A DNA stretch of 55,212 nucleotides from NCBI RefSeq assembly GCF_003336425.1, contig NZ_QEIO01000014.1, positions 1 through 55,212 of the forward strand, written 5' to 3'. A model generated the notes under the pieces. The model made no database searches. It was given only the letters and a program-made list of their open reading frames with translations, and was not told where the DNA came from. Origin of the DNA: Marinitenerispora sediminis. GTDB lineage: Bacteria; Actinomycetota; Actinomycetes; Streptosporangiales; Streptosporangiaceae. How positions within the stretch are numbered: position 1 is the first letter of the stretch; every line of letters starts with the position of its first letter. The position numbers and the translations under genes were made by a program. Below are positions 38,313 to 49,109 of this stretch, piece after piece.

Positions 38313-38531
38313 TCAGGACCGGACGTACTGGGTGACGATCAGATAGATCGCGCCGACCAGCCCCAGGATCAGACCAATGGGCAGGAACACCGGCGTCTCG
38401 AACCCGAGCGCCCAGTCCGCCAACCAGCCCGCGCCGCCCCAGACGGCCAGCCCTCCCAGCAGGTACGAGACAACCGTCATTCCATCGGCGCGCGACTCCG
38501 GTTTCCCGTCGGCGCCTGGACGATCGTTCAT
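38313..38531 (-). CDS. AtpZ/AtpI-like small membrane protein
   Basis: The 72-residue protein has two membrane helices (VVSYLLGGLAVWGGAGWLADWALG and VFLPIGLILGLVGAIYLIVTQYV). This is the AtpZ/AtpI pattern typical of genes just upstream of atpB. Such proteins help c-ring assembly or divalent-ion uptake in some bacteria. GGAG lies 4-5 nt before the ATG at 38531; the upstream ATG at 38576 has no ribosome site. Confidence 0.8.
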   Translation of the reverse strand: MNDRPGADGKPESRADGMTVVSYLLGGLAVWGGAGWLADWALGFETPVFLPIGLILGLVGAIYLIVTQYVRS

Positions 38532-38618
38532 CTCGCTCCGGAAGATAGCAGTAGGTGAACACCGTTCGCACATCACCCCGAACCGCCTCCGCGGCGGGGA
38601 AGGGAAGAGCTCGCCGGC

Positions 38619-39080
38619 TCACCGTCTGTCCTCGACGGCATCGGCCCCGCCCGTCGGCGCGGGATCGGCGTCCCGCTCCGCGGAGTCTTCGGGCTCGACG
38701 TAGAGCCGGCGCACCTTCATGCTGCCGATGGAGTGGCCGGTCAGCCAGGTCACGACGCACACGGCGGCGGTGAGAGCGAACGCGTTCCCGTCGAACACCG
38801 TGGTTCCTCCGAAGAGGACCAGCACGATGCCGAGGACCGCGACCTTGACGGTGTAGGTGGCCAGGCCGGCCATGAGGACCAGGGGCGGCCAGTTCTTGCC
38901 GACCCAGGCGATGACGATCGCGGATACGGCGAAGAAGAGGATGACCAGAACCGTGCCCGCAACCGCGCCGGTGAGCCCGTGGACACCGGCCGTCGCGAAC
39001 GCCACGACCGTGGCGATCACGCCGACGACGGCGGTCGGAATCGCGGCGCCGCGGAGGATCCGGGCGTCGTGTTCCTGCAT
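38619..39080 (-). CDS. ATP synthase subunit I-like membrane protein
   Basis: The 153-residue protein has four predicted membrane helices (about 10-30, 33-55, 64-87 and 98-120) and a charged C-terminus. It sits where actinobacteria encode an AtpI-like protein, between wecA and atpB, and is likely co-transcribed with the atp genes. CCGGAGC is 6 nt before the ATG at 39080. Sequence similarity to AtpI is weak by eye, so the call rests partly on position. Confidence 0.7.
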   Translation of the reverse strand: MQEHDARILRGAAIPTAVVGVIATVVAFATAGVHGLTGAVAGTVLVILFFAVSAIVIAWVGKNWPPLVLMAGLATYTVKVAVLGIVLVLFGGTTVFDGNAFALTAAVCVVTWLTGHSIGSMKVRRLYVEPEDSAERDADPAPTGGADAVEDRR

Positions 39081-39289
39081 GAAGAAGCTCCGGTGCTGTT
39101 CGGTGGGGTGCCTGCTCGTGAAAGCTATCACAAGGATTTTCGGCCCGGATCCAGGGTGCGCTTTATCCCGCTCTTACCGGGGAGGTGAAGGCCCGTACAG
39201 CAGCGATTTTGGTGACCATTGTCGGTTATGTCACCGCGCGTGGGCGGCGTCTCGGCGGTTGGTGCGGCCGGCCGGGGGCGGCCCGGCGG

Positions 39290-40447
39290 TCAGCCGGCGG
39301 ACGTGCGATCCGATGCGACCTCCCCCGCGGCGGCCTTCGCCCGTGCGAGCTCCCGGCGGCGCCGCAACCGCGGCAGCGTGATGAGTCCCACCGCGCAGAT
39401 CGCCACCATGACGGTCACGGTCAGCACCGTGAACGGGGCGTTGAAGATCGACAGCGCCACCGACGCGAACGCGATGATCGCCGCCCACAGGTACATGAGC
39501 AGCACCGCGCGGGCGTGCGAGTGGCCGAGTTCGAGCAGGCGGTGGTGCAGGTGCTTCTTGTCCGGGGCGAACGGCGACTTCCCGGCGAGCGTCCGGCGGA
39601 CCACCGCGAGCACGAGGTCGGCGAGCGGCAGCGCGAGCACCAGCAGCGGGAGCAGGATGGGCAGGAACACCACCAGGCCGCCGGCGTTGAAGTCACGCGA
39701 GGCGTTGGCGTCGAACTGGCCGGTGACCGTGATCGTGATCGAGGCGAGCAGCAGGCCGATCAGCATCGACCCGGTGTCGCCCATGAACACCCGGGCCGGG
39801 TTGAAGTTGTGGAACAGGAAGCCGACGCAGACGCCGGCCAGGATGATCCCGATCATCGCCGGGTAGGACTGCCGGTCGAAGCCCCGGTCCACGGCCACCA
39901 CGTAGTAGTAGGCGAAGAACGCGAACGCCGAGATGGCGACGATGCCCGCCGCCAGCCCGTCGAGGCCGTCGGCGAAGTTCACCGCGTTGATGGTGACGAC
40001 GATCATCAGGACCGACAGCACGGTCCCCAGCTCCTGGCCGAGCAGCAGAGTGGTCCCCGGCAATGGCAGCCACAGCAGCTGCACCCCCTGCCAGACCAGG
40101 ATGCCCGCGGCGGCGATCTGGCCGGCCAGCTTGGGGATGGGGCCCATGCCCCAGCGGTCGTCGATGATGCCGATGACCGTGATGAGCCCGCCCGCCATCA
40201 GCAGGCCCCGCCATGTGGGGCCGAGGAAGACCTCCTGGAGGTGCGGCAGCTGCGCGGAGATGAGCAGCGCGGCCGCGAACCCCCCGTACATGGCGACACC
40301 GCCGAGCCGCGGGATGGGTTCGGTGTGCACGTCCCGGTCGCGGACCGGGGGCACCGCCCCGAAGGCGATCGCGGCCCGCCGCACGAAGGGGGTCAGCAGG
40401 TAGGTGACCGCCACGGCGATGATGAACGTCAGCGCGTACTCACGCAC
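39290..40447 (-). CDS. wecA: Undecaprenyl-phosphate GlcNAc-1-phosphate transferase (WecA/TagO/MraY family)
   Basis: The 385-residue polytopic enzyme transfers a sugar-1-phosphate to a polyprenyl phosphate, the first step for cell-wall glycopolymers. About eleven helices are present. Family motifs are RLGG (47-50), IIDDRWG (94-100, catalytic Asp pair), NAVNFADGLDGLAAG, FMGDTGSM, and HLHHRLLELGHSHARAVL. These match the GlcNAc (WecA/TagO) branch more than MraY. The start at 40447 is a GTG. It is the first gene of the long minus-strand unit leading into the atp operon, as in Streptomyces. Confidence 0.93.
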   Translation of the reverse strand: MREYALTFIIAVAVTYLLTPFVRRAAIAFGAVPPVRDRDVHTEPIPRLGGVAMYGGFAAALLISAQLPHLQEVFLGPTWRGLLMAGGLITVIGIIDDRWGMGPIPKLAGQIAAAGILVWQGVQLLWLPLPGTTLLLGQELGTVLSVLMIVVTINAVNFADGLDGLAAGIVAISAFAFFAYYYVVAVDRGFDRQSYPAMIGIILAGVCVGFLFHNFNPARVFMGDTGSMLIGLLLASITITVTGQFDANASRDFNAGGLVVFLPILLPLLVLALPLADLVLAVVRRTLAGKSPFAPDKKHLHHRLLELGHSHARAVLLMYLWAAIIAFASVALSIFNAPFTVLTVTVMVAICAVGLITLPRLRRRRELARAKAAAGEVASDRTSAG

Positions 40448-41729
40448 GGCTTTTCCAGGAGCCTTCCATGGGCCTTCCGCGCCGATCGGGCACGCCGACG
40501 CGGGACGGATCTGAGGATGGGAACGACGCTAGCACTACTCCACTCCGTTTTCCGCGTGATCGACGATCAAGGGAAGCGGAATCGCACGCCGGTCGTGACC
40601 GCAAGGGTGTACCACCGCCGAGGGCGGCTCCCCGGCGCAGCGGCGCCCGGGCCCGTCACGGGGTGGCCGCCGCGGCGGCCCGCCGGGGCCCGCGCGGTGC
40701 GGCTGTCCACGGGAGGGCTCCGGCCCGCCTCCCCGGAGCGCCAGGGCGGGTGCGGCCGGAGGCCGGGACCCGACCCCGGGCAGGCAGCCGCCTGCGGCAG
40801 GTCCGAGGCGCGGCCGCCGATCATGGAACCGTACACCACCCGGGCCGCCGGCGGTTCGCCGAACCAGCCGCCCCCATGGCGAAGGGCATTCCAGGACTGT
40901 GGGACGACCAGCCCCGACGTCCTTCCCACCGCGCTCCGCGTTCCTCTCGACGGCCATGTCCCCCCCGGGCAACGCGCCGAAGGCGGCCCGAGCCCGGCCG
41001 GGCGCCTGCTCCAACTGCGTCGGACAACGCCGGACAGCGCCGGAGCCGTCCGCGACCGGGGAGGACAGGGGCTCTTGCCGGGACGGGGATCGAGCCCGCC
41101 GCTGCCGGCCCGGGCCTCTGCCGCCCCGGCCTGCCCGCCAGCACGGCCTCGGCCCCGGGCCGCGGTGTTCTCCTGGCCGTGCCGGAGGTCCGGGACCGCT
41201 GCTCCGACGCCGGAGAACCAGCTGGAGCCGGAGATGCCGCGTCGCACGCGTGAGCGGTGGCCGCGGGTCCGCTTCCACCAGCGGACCGCGGCACTCGGCA
41301 CCGCGACCGGGCGCGACCGGGCGCGACCGGCTGACCGGAGCTCCGGTCCGGCGGCCATGGACCGGGTGCACGACCAGCGAGCAGGAGAACCGGCGTCCTT
41401 CATCGGCGATCCCGCCCGCCGGCCGGTCCCCCGTCCGCGGGCGGCGGCGCCGAGGCGTCCGCTCCTGTGGCGGAGCCACTCTGCGAGGGCGCCGTGCGGG
41501 TTCTGCGCGGCGGACGCGGCCGCGCCGCGGTCTGCCCCAACCCTGGCCGTCCCCGCGGCCGCCGTGGCGCCGCGCGGCAGCCGGTCCGCGAGCGCCCCGC
41601 ACCGCGGGCGCGGGGCGGAGCGCCTGCCACGTCCGGCCTGCGGGCCGGTACGGCGGGGTCGGAGCCCCCTCCACCACCCCGCCGCGGACCCGCGTCGCTG
41701 GTCCGGACCGCGGGCGGTGCCGGGGACGG
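40448..41729. other. 1.28-kb region with no convincing gene
   Basis: Long open frames cross this stretch in several phases on both strands (for example 40567-41934 minus and 40899-42023 plus), as expected from extreme GC. They encode Arg/Gly/Pro/Ala-rich strings without domains, hydrophobic cores or ribosome sites. No tRNA, tmRNA or RNase P RNA signature is visible. A short GCGACCGGGC tandem lies at about 41307-41330. In S. coelicolor I recall a protein-tyrosine phosphatase gene and glyA between sua5 and wecA; neither is present here. Confidence 0.6.
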
Positions 41730-42554
41730 CTACCCCTCGCCCGGCTTCCTCCGCTCCTCGGTGCCGCGGGCGCCTTCGCCGCTCCCCGTTTCCGCCGGGG
41801 CGGCGCCTTCGGCGCCCGCCTGCGGGCTGGTGGGCGGCACGGCGGTGCCGTCCTCCCCCGGCTCGGCCGCCGCCTCCTCCGACGACGGCTCCGGTCGGCC
41901 CACGGGCCGGGACAGGCCGATGACGGTGCCGCACACCGCGCGCAGCCGGTCCACCGGGATGGCGCCGGCCCGCAGCACGCGGGGTACCGCGTAGGTGAGG
42001 TCGACGATAGTGGACGGCACTGAGTCGGCGCAGGGGCCGCCGTCGAGGTAGACCGAGACGCGGTCGCCGAGCTGTTCCGCGGCCTGCTCGGCGGTCGTGG
42101 CGGCCGGGCTCCCCGAGAGGTTGGCGCTGCTCACCGCCATCGGGCCGACCTCCTTGAGCAGCTCCAGGGCCACCGGGTGCATCGGCATCCGCACCGCCAC
42201 CGTCCCCTTGGTGTCGCCGAGGTCCCAGGACAGGCTGGGCGTCGCGGCGCAGACGATCGTCAGCGGCCCGGGCCAGAACTCCTCGATCAGGTCCTGGCCG
42301 CGCGTCCCGAGGTCCTCGATCAGGGCCTGCGCGGCCCGGACCGATCCGACGAGGACCGGCGGCGGCATGTCCCGCCCGCGCCCCTTGGCGCCGAGCAGCC
42401 CGGACACCGCGGCGGGGCTGAAGGCGTCGGCGCCGATCCCGTAGACGGTGTCGGTGGGCAGCACGACGAGCTCACCGCGGCGCACCGTGGAGGCGGCGTC
42501 GGCGATGCCCTTCGTGCGCTCCTCTTCGTCGGCACAGTCGTAACTGCGGCTCAC
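41730..42554 (-). CDS. L-threonylcarbamoyladenylate synthase (Sua5/YwlC/YrdC)
   Basis: The enzyme makes threonylcarbamoyl-AMP from threonine, bicarbonate and ATP for the t6A tRNA modification. The 274-residue protein has the YrdC core (GELVVLPTDTVYGIGADAFSPAAV, LIEEFWPGPLTIV, VAVRMPMHPVALELL, GPMAVSSANLSGSPAATTA and PSTIVDLT). After about residue 205 comes a 70-residue acidic, Pro/Ala/Gly-rich tail that is not part of the enzyme and is not the Sua5 C-terminal domain. The GTG start overlaps the stop of a possible 40-aa ORF. AGGAGGAG lies upstream. Confidence 0.93.
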   Translation of the reverse strand: MSRSYDCADEEERTKGIADAASTVRRGELVVLPTDTVYGIGADAFSPAAVSGLLGAKGRGRDMPPPVLVGSVRAAQALIEDLGTRGQDLIEEFWPGPLTIVCAATPSLSWDLGDTKGTVAVRMPMHPVALELLKEVGPMAVSSANLSGSPAATTAEQAAEQLGDRVSVYLDGGPCADSVPSTIVDLTYAVPRVLRAGAIPVDRLRAVCGTVIGLSRPVGRPEPSSEEAAAEPGEDGTAVPPTSPQAGAEGAAPAETGSGEGARGTEERRKPGEG

Positions 42555-42673
42555 GCGAACTCACTCCTCCTGGCTGGTCGTTGCGCGCGGGCGCGGCGGC
42601 CCGCCGTGCGGACGCGCCGGCTCTTGGCAGCCGGCCGGCCCGCCGGCGGCGCGCGCCGTGTCCCTCGCGTCAT
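42551..42673 (-). CDS. Possible 40-aa Arg-rich protein between prmC and sua5
   Basis: An ATG at 42673 with GGGAGA 5 nt upstream opens a 40-residue frame rich in Arg, Ala and Pro. It ends in a TGA overlapping the sua5 GTG (GTGA), the arrangement seen for genuine coupled gene pairs here. The composition could equally be chance in GC-rich DNA. No family is recognised. It may be a real small basic protein or merely a leader that couples sua5 to prmC translation. Confidence 0.35.
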   Translation of the reverse strand: MTRGTRRAPPAGRPAAKSRRVRTAGRRARAQRPARRSEFA

Positions 42674-42705
42674 CGCGGTCTCCCGGAGCGTCCGAACGGC
42701 GCTCC

Positions 42706-43559
42706 CTAGTCGTCGGCCCGCCGCATGACGACGAAGCGGTCCCGGTGCGCGAGGTCCTTGCGGTTGCGGACGTCGCGCCAGCCCAGTTCCTCGGGGAACA
42801 GCCGCGGGATGTCGATGCCCTGGCCGTCCCCGTGCTCGATCGCCATGGCGCCGCCGGGGCGCAGCAGCCGGCGGCCGACGTGCTCCAGTTCCCGGATCAT
42901 GTCCAGTCCGTCGCCGCCCGACCACAGCGCCGGCGCGGGGTCGAAGTTGCGCACCTCGGGCGGGATCCGGTGGGCGTCCTCGGTCGGGACGTAGGGCGGG
43001 TTGCTGATCAGGAGGTCCACGCGGCCGCCGAGCGCCGGCAGCGCCGTGCGCATGTCGGCGTGGTGCGCGGTGACGCGGTCGGCGTGGCCGCTGGCGTCGA
43101 TGTTGCGCCGCGCCCAGGCGAGCGCGTCCGGGTCGAGTTCGACGGCGTGCACCCGGGAGCGGGGCACCTCCTGCGCGATGGAGATGGCGATGGCCCCGGA
43201 GCCGGTGCCGAGGTCCACCACCAGCGGGTCGGCGACGTCCATGGCCCGCAGCGTCTCGATGGCCCAGCCGACCATGATCTCGGTCTCGGGCCGCGGGACG
43301 AAGACCCCGGGCCCGACGCTCAGCTCCAGGTAGCGGAAGTAGGCGCGTCCGGTGATGTGCTGGAGCGGCTCGCGGGCGGCGCGGCGGGCGACGCACTCCC
43401 AGTAGAGCGCGTCGAAGTCGCCGTCGGCGACGCTGTGCAGCTCCCCTCGACGAACGCCGTGCACGAACGCCGCGAGTTCCTCGGCGTCGGCGCGCGGCGA
43501 CGCGACCCCCGCCTCGGCCAACCGAAGCGTGGCCCGCGCGACCTCGTCGAGCAGGAAGT

Positions 43560-43563
<4 letters not shown>
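42706..43563 (-). CDS. prmC: Release factor glutamine methyltransferase PrmC (HemK)
   Basis: PrmC methylates the GGQ glutamine of release factors using S-adenosylmethionine. The 285-residue protein has an N-terminal helical domain (about 1-85, with HITGRAYFR) and a Rossmann methyltransferase with [16 protein letters not shown] and the catalytic [11 protein letters not shown]. Its ATG overlaps the prfA stop by 4 bp (ATGA), the classic prfA-prmC pair. Confidence 0.97.
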
Positions 43564-44627
<1,064 letters not shown>

Positions 44628-44717
44628 GTCTCAGTCCCGTCGATAGCGTCGGATCGCCCGGCTCGCCGAGCGGGCGCGCGGCCGTGCCGCGCTGACCCCG
44701 TGGTCAACCGCCTACTG

Positions 44718-44767
44718 CGGCGGCGCCGACCACCGGACACACGCGGTGTCCGTGGCCGGCGCCGCCG
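44718..44767 (-). terminator. Long imperfect hairpin between rpmE and prfA
   Basis: Outer arms CGGCGGCGCCG/CGGCGCCGCCG (44718-44728, 44757-44767) and an inner CGGACAC/GTGTCCG stem form one hairpin with a bulge. It starts 12 bp after the rpmE stop and could terminate or attenuate transcription into prfA. Confidence 0.6.
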
Positions 44768-44778
44768 AGGGCAGGACG

Positions 44779-44988
44779 CTACTGGCGCTTGCCGAAGCGC
44801 TTCTCGAAGCGGGCGACCCGGCCGCCGGTGTCCAGGATCTTCTGCTTGCCCGTGTAGAACGGGTGGCAGGCCGAGCACACGTCGGCGCGGATGCTGCCGC
44901 CCTGCGCGGTGCTGCGGGTGACGAACGTGTTGCCGCAGGTGCAGGTCACCTGGGTCACGACGTACTCGGGGTGGATGTCGGCCTTCAT
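44779..44988 (-). CDS. rpmE: 50S ribosomal protein L31, zinc-binding type
   Basis: The 69-residue protein has the L31 pattern MKADIHPEY at the start and CTCGNTF, then [21 protein letters not shown]. The four cysteines mark the zinc-containing form, which is exchanged for a Cys-less paralogue under zinc limitation in many actinobacteria. GAGGAG lies 6 nt before the ATG at 44988. Confidence 0.97.
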   Translation of the reverse strand: MKADIHPEYVVTQVTCTCGNTFVTRSTAQGGSIRADVCSACHPFYTGKQKILDTGGRVARFEKRFGKRQ

Positions 44989-45145
44989 GTGGATCTCCTC
45001 GCTGGTGGCGGTCGCCGGACGCACGCGCAGCACGAAAGGCGTGGCTGCTGTGTTCGGGCATGCGCGAACCGGTACCGCGGCGGTCGATATACCAGTTTGC
45101 CAGACCTTGAAACCTCCCGTGTCCAGCTGGTATTCCCCGGGGTCC

Positions 45146-45220
45146 GTTCCGCCACGCAGACGTGCCATGCGTTCCGCCACGCAGACGCACCCCGCGTCCC
45201 GCCACGCAGGGGTCAACCCG
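45146..45220. repeat. Three tandem 25-bp repeats at the end of the serine hydrolase gene
   Basis: Units start at 45146, 45171 and 45196. The first two share GTTCCGCCACGCAGACG; the third begins GTCCCGCCACGCAGG and contains the stop codon of the serine hydrolase gene. The period is exactly 25 bp. Confidence 0.85.
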
Positions 45221-46496
45221 CGCCCTGCTCCATCTCCGGCCCGGTGACCTGCTCGCTGGGGAAGTCGGTCGGCGTCGGTTCGGTCTGCGGCGCGGCCGGG
45301 TCCGGGCACATCACCGTCTCGATGGCGCTCCACGCCGGCGGGTCGGGGTTGGCCACGTAGCGGGCCTGGAACATGGTGAAGTGCCGGGTCTCGCTGTGCA
45401 CCGTCCAGTTGCGGTACCCGGGGATGTTGCCGGAGTGCATCCACACCTTCACCCCGCAGGTGAGGGTGTAGTGCCGCGGACCGAGCCCGTACCCCACGCC
45501 CTCGTCGTCGGTGGCCTGGATCTCGAGCATCTCGGTAAGCATCTCGTCGTCGAGGACCTGCCCGCCGAACAGCGCCGAGTAGAACCGGTTGACGTCGCTG
45601 ACGGTGGAGACGAGCTGCGCGGTGCCGTACCACCGGGTGGGGTTGAACTCGGTGATGTCGACCGGCTGGCGTTCGGCGCCCGCGTAGGGGCGCACCGCCA
45701 GGTAGGCGTGCATGGCCGGCTCGGGCATCGCGGAGTCGCGGGGGATGTAGGTCTCGGTCAGGTCCAGCGGTTCCAGGATGCGCTGCCGTACGACCTCGTC
45801 GTAGGGCTGCCCGGTGATCGCCTCGATGACCATCGCGACCAGGACGTAGTTGGTGTTGGAGTAGGCGACGTCGGTCCCCGGCTCGAACACCGGCCCCTGC
45901 TCGTTGGCGACCCGCACCAGCTCCTCGGGCCGCCATACGCGGTCGCGGTCGTCGAGCACGCTGGGCATGGCGCGGTTGAAGCTGAACAGACCGCTGGTGT
46001 GGCTCAGCAGCATCCGCAGCGTGATGGCGTCGCCGCCCTCGACCACGCCGGGCAGGTGCCGCTCGACGGGGTCGTCGAGCCCGGCCTTCCCCTCACCCAC
46101 GAGCTGGAGCAGCGCCGCCGCCGCGAACGGCTTGGACAGGCTGGCGATCCGGAAGTGCGCCTCCGGGTCGACCGGCTCGCCGGTGGTGCGGTCGGCGACA
46201 CCGGCGACGCCGTTCCAGGTGTCGCTGCCGCCCTCGTTGGTCTCGACCAGCTCGGCGACCGCGCCGCTGGACCCCTCGGCGACGACCGTGTTGAGCGCCC
46301 GCTGCAGCCGGACGCGCTCCGCCGCGGAGATCCGGGGCGGGGGTGGTGTCGTCTCCGGTGCGGCCGGTGTCCGCGTGGCTTCTGAGGCGGATCCGGGCTC
46401 GATCCACTCCAGGGGATGGAGGGCCGGGGTCAGGATCGCCAGTCCGACGGCCGCCGCGGCCACGCCCGCGACTACGGCCCCTCGTTTGGTGACCAT
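45213..46496 (-). CDS. Serine beta-lactamase-like hydrolase (class C / DD-peptidase family), exported
   Basis: The 427-residue protein has an N-terminal signal or anchor (about 5-26, [20 protein letters not shown]) and a Pro-rich linker, then a class-C-type serine hydrolase domain. The active-site motif SxxK is S119-L-S-K122, the YxN motif is Y212-S-N214, and the third motif is HSGNIPGY. These proteins include D-aminopeptidases, DD-carboxypeptidases and esterases, so the substrate is open; it acts at or outside the membrane. The ATG at 46496 lacks a strong ribosome site. Tandem repeats begin at its 3' end. Confidence 0.88.
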   Translation of the reverse strand: MVTKRGAVVAGVAAAAVGLAILTPALHPLEWIEPGSASEATRTPAAPETTPPPPRISAAERVRLQRALNTVVAEGSSGAVAELVETNEGGSDTWNGVAGVADRTTGEPVDPEAHFRIASLSKPFAAAALLQLVGEGKAGLDDPVERHLPGVVEGGDAITLRMLLSHTSGLFSFNRAMPSVLDDRDRVWRPEELVRVANEQGPVFEPGTDVAYSNTNYVLVAMVIEAITGQPYDEVVRQRILEPLDLTETYIPRDSAMPEPAMHAYLAVRPYAGAERQPVDITEFNPTRWYGTAQLVSTVSDVNRFYSALFGGQVLDDEMLTEMLEIQATDDEGVGYGLGPRHYTLTCGVKVWMHSGNIPGYRNWTVHSETRHFTMFQARYVANPDPPAWSAIETVMCPDPAAPQTEPTPTDFPSEQVTGPEMEQGAG

Positions 46497-46755
46497 CGCT
46501 GGAATCGAAGCACGGAACCCCCGATTTGGCGAACACCGCGGGACCGCGCGAAGGCCGGCGGCGCAGGCGGTCCCGGACTCCGCCGCGGCCAGCTGGCGGG
46601 GCCGGTGGCGGGTCCCGCCGCTGCCCAGGGGCGTGGCCGCGCGCTGCCGGGCGGCGGCGCCGCCCGGTGCCGCCGGTTTCGGACACCGCCGCATCGGCTG
46701 CGGGAGTGACCAGATTCACGGCCGAGCGAGGTGTGAAACCGGGCGCGGCGGGAAA

Positions 46756-48546
46756 CTAGTGGCCCCCGTCCGCGCGGCGCCGCCCGGCCCGGCGGACGAG
46801 CACCGCGACCGCGGCGAGCACCGCCGCGAGGGCGATCGCCAGGAGGGTGCCCAGGTTGGCCCCCGCACCGTAGACGGCGAGGTAGGTCACGGCACCGGCG
46901 AGGACCAGGTAGTAGCAGAGCGGGACCAGGGTCTGCCGGATCATGTCGCCCTCGCGGCCGACCAGCCCGACCACCGCTGACGCGGCCACCACGTTGTGCA
47001 CCGTGACCATGTTGCCGGCGGCCCCGCCGACCGCCTGCGCCGCCACCATGGTCTCCGGCGGCACCCCGATCCGCTCCCCCGTGGCGAACTGGAACAGCGC
47101 GAACATCAGGTTGGAGACGGTGTTGCTGCCCGCGACGAACGCGCCGAGCGCGCCGATCCACGGGGCGAACACCGGCCAGGCGCCGCCGGCCATCGAGGCC
47201 GCGCCCTCGGCCAGGGTGAGCGGCATGCTGGCGAGGTCGGTGTCGCCGAACTCCGCGCCGCTGTTGATGAAGACCCGCACCAGCGGGACCGCGAACAGCA
47301 GTGCCACCGCGGCGCCGGCGATCTGGCCGCCCGCCATGCGCCACGAGGCGGCGATCCGCTCGCGGCTCATCCGGTGCAGCGCGTAGGTGGCGAGGCTCAC
47401 GAGGATGAAGACGCCGCCCGGGGAGTACAGCGGCTGGACGGCGTCGCCGATGGCGGTGCCGAAGATGTCGTCGGCGCCGACCCGCACGGCGGTCAGCGCG
47501 TCCGTGAGCGGTGGCACCATCCGGGTGGCCACCAGCAGCGCGGCGACCAGCAGGTAGGGCGCCCAGGCGCGGAGCAGGCCCATCCGGCGGTCGTCGGCCA
47601 CGGCGACGTCCTCGCTCCCCGGGTCCAGGCCGCCGCTCCACCGCGCCGGCCACCGCTCCCGCGGCGGGAAGTCCCACGTGGTCCGGGGCAGCAGGAAGCC
47701 GCGGCGCGCCGCGGCGACCACGATCAGCAGGCCGGTCAGCGCGCCCAGCAGGGAGGTGAACTCCACGCCCAGGAAGGCGTTGTACAGGACCGAGGGCACG
47801 GTCAGCGCGAAGGCGGAGAACAGCGCGAACGGCCAGACGCGCAACCCTTCCGCGACCCCGCCCGGGCCGCCGTAGTAGCCGCACAGCATGCAGCACAGGA
47901 AGACCGGGACGAGGGAACCGCACACCGCGTGCAGCAGCACGGTCTGCAGGCCGATCCCGTCCACCAGCCCCGGCACGGTCACGCCGAGTTCGGCGGCGCG
48001 GGCGGCGACCTCGGGCGATCCCTCCAGGCCGCCGGCCACTCCGACGAGGATCGGTGTGCCGACCGCGCCGAAACTCACCGGCGTGCTCTGGATGACCAGG
48101 CCGACCATGACCGCGGCCATGGCGGGGAAGCCGAGCGCGAGCAGCAGCGGCGCCACGACGGCCGCCGGGGTGCCGAAGCCGGAGGCGCCCTCGATGAAGC
48201 CGCCGAACAGCCAGCCGATGACGACCGCCTGTACCCGCCGGTCGGGACTGATGCCGGTGAAGGTGGCCCGGATGGTCTGGATGGCGCCGCTCTTGGTGAG
48301 GGTGGCGAGCAGCAGCAGGGCTCCGAAGATGATGTAGAGCAGGCCGCCGGCGAGGATGAGCCCCTGGAGGGTCGAGGCCGCGATCACCAGCCAGTCGACC
48401 CGCCAGACCAGCGCGGCCACCGCCACGACGACGAGGTACCCGACCGGCATGGCGTACTTCGCCGGCCAGCGCAGCCCGACGAGCAGCACCCCCACGACGA
48501 GGATGGGCGCGAGCGCGCACAGACTGAGCAGGGCGAGGTTGTCCAT
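46756..48546 (-). CDS. L-lactate permease (LctP/GlcA family)
   Basis: The 596-residue membrane protein has about 13-14 helices and the LctP family pattern: [43 protein letters not shown], and the C-terminal [38 protein letters not shown]. It imports lactate or glycolate with protons, matching the acetate and malonate-type carriers elsewhere in the window. AGGAGG lies 7 nt before the ATG at 48546. No lactate dehydrogenase or lutABC genes are adjacent. Confidence 0.93.
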   Translation of the reverse strand: MDNLALLSLCALAPILVVGVLLVGLRWPAKYAMPVGYLVVVAVAALVWRVDWLVIAASTLQGLILAGGLLYIIFGALLLLATLTKSGAIQTIRATFTGISPDRRVQAVVIGWLFGGFIEGASGFGTPAAVVAPLLLALGFPAMAAVMVGLVIQSTPVSFGAVGTPILVGVAGGLEGSPEVAARAAELGVTVPGLVDGIGLQTVLLHAVCGSLVPVFLCCMLCGYYGGPGGVAEGLRVWPFALFSAFALTVPSVLYNAFLGVEFTSLLGALTGLLIVVAAARRGFLLPRTTWDFPPRERWPARWSGGLDPGSEDVAVADDRRMGLLRAWAPYLLVAALLVATRMVPPLTDALTAVRVGADDIFGTAIGDAVQPLYSPGGVFILVSLATYALHRMSRERIAASWRMAGGQIAGAAVALLFAVPLVRVFINSGAEFGDTDLASMPLTLAEGAASMAGGAWPVFAPWIGALGAFVAGSNTVSNLMFALFQFATGERIGVPPETMVAAQAVGGAAGNMVTVHNVVAASAVVGLVGREGDMIRQTLVPLCYYLVLAGAVTYLAVYGAGANLGTLLAIALAAVLAAVAVLVRRAGRRRADGGH

Positions 48547-48799
48547 CCGGCGGCCTCCTGGGGGTGGGAGTGCACGGCTGGTTACTGGTTGAAAGGTAAA
48601 CCGGTGACGGGGGCGCCGTAAAGACGTGATCGTGACTCAGGGCACATTCCCGCCCGGAAGTCCGGATTTGCGGGGCACTCGTCGTTGCCTATAAGCCGCG
48701 CTTCACCCCCGTTCGCCCCACTCGAACGCGTCAGCACGGTCAGTAGCCACGAAATTACGCGTTAGATTGATCCCGCACGGAGCCGCAGGTCACCACACC

Positions 48800-48827
48800 T
48801 CGACAGTCATGCATACGCCGTTATGAT
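48800..48827 (+). promoter_or_regulatory. Promoter of the vapBC pair
   Basis: TCGACA (48800-48805), a 16-nt spacer and TATGAT (48822-48827) form the best-looking sigma70-type promoter among the leaderless genes. The -10 ends 6 nt before the antitoxin ATG at 48834. Confidence 0.55.
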
Positions 48828-48833
48828 TGAGGC

Positions 48834-49109
48834 ATGGCGATCAAGCGGCTCACCATCAGCATTCCGGAGGAGCTCATGGAGAAGATCAAGGAGGCGGCCG
48901 GCGATCAGTCGGTCTCCAGCTGGGTGGCAGAGCTGCTTGAGCGGCGCCTCGAAGAGCAGCGAGGCGACCGGCTCTGGATGGACATGGTGGCGGAGTCCCA
49001 GGCCAGGCGCTCCCCCGAGGTCCAGGCGGAACTGGACGACTTCCTCGCCGGGGTGGACGAGCTGGAGCGGCGCCTTGAGGGACGCTCCTGCGAGGCGGGC
49101 GCGGCGTGA
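48834..49109 (+). CDS. VapB-type ribbon-helix-helix antitoxin
   Basis: The 91-residue protein begins MAIKRLTISIPEELMEKIKEAAG, a ribbon-helix-helix DNA-binding strand and helix. It continues with SVSSWVAELLERRL and a charged C-terminal helix that would clamp the toxin. It is translated without a leader and overlaps the toxin gene by 4 bp (GTGA). Together they form an autoregulated type II toxin-antitoxin pair placed between lctP and rho. Confidence 0.88.
   Translation: MAIKRLTISIPEELMEKIKEAAGDQSVSSWVAELLERRLEEQRGDRLWMDMVAESQARRSPEVQAELDDFLAGVDELERRLEGRSCEAGAA

Noticed and set aside
41075-41120. tRNA-like GGCTCGATCCCC on the minus strand
   Set aside because: It resembles a T-loop, but no matching acceptor, D or anticodon stems could be found around it.
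40567-41934. 455-aa minus-strand ORF (and the 374-aa plus-strand ORF at 40899-42023) in the wecA-sua5 gap
   Set aside because: No ribosome site, no domain, and low-complexity Arg/Gly/Ala composition. It overlaps the real sua5 C-terminus in another frame.
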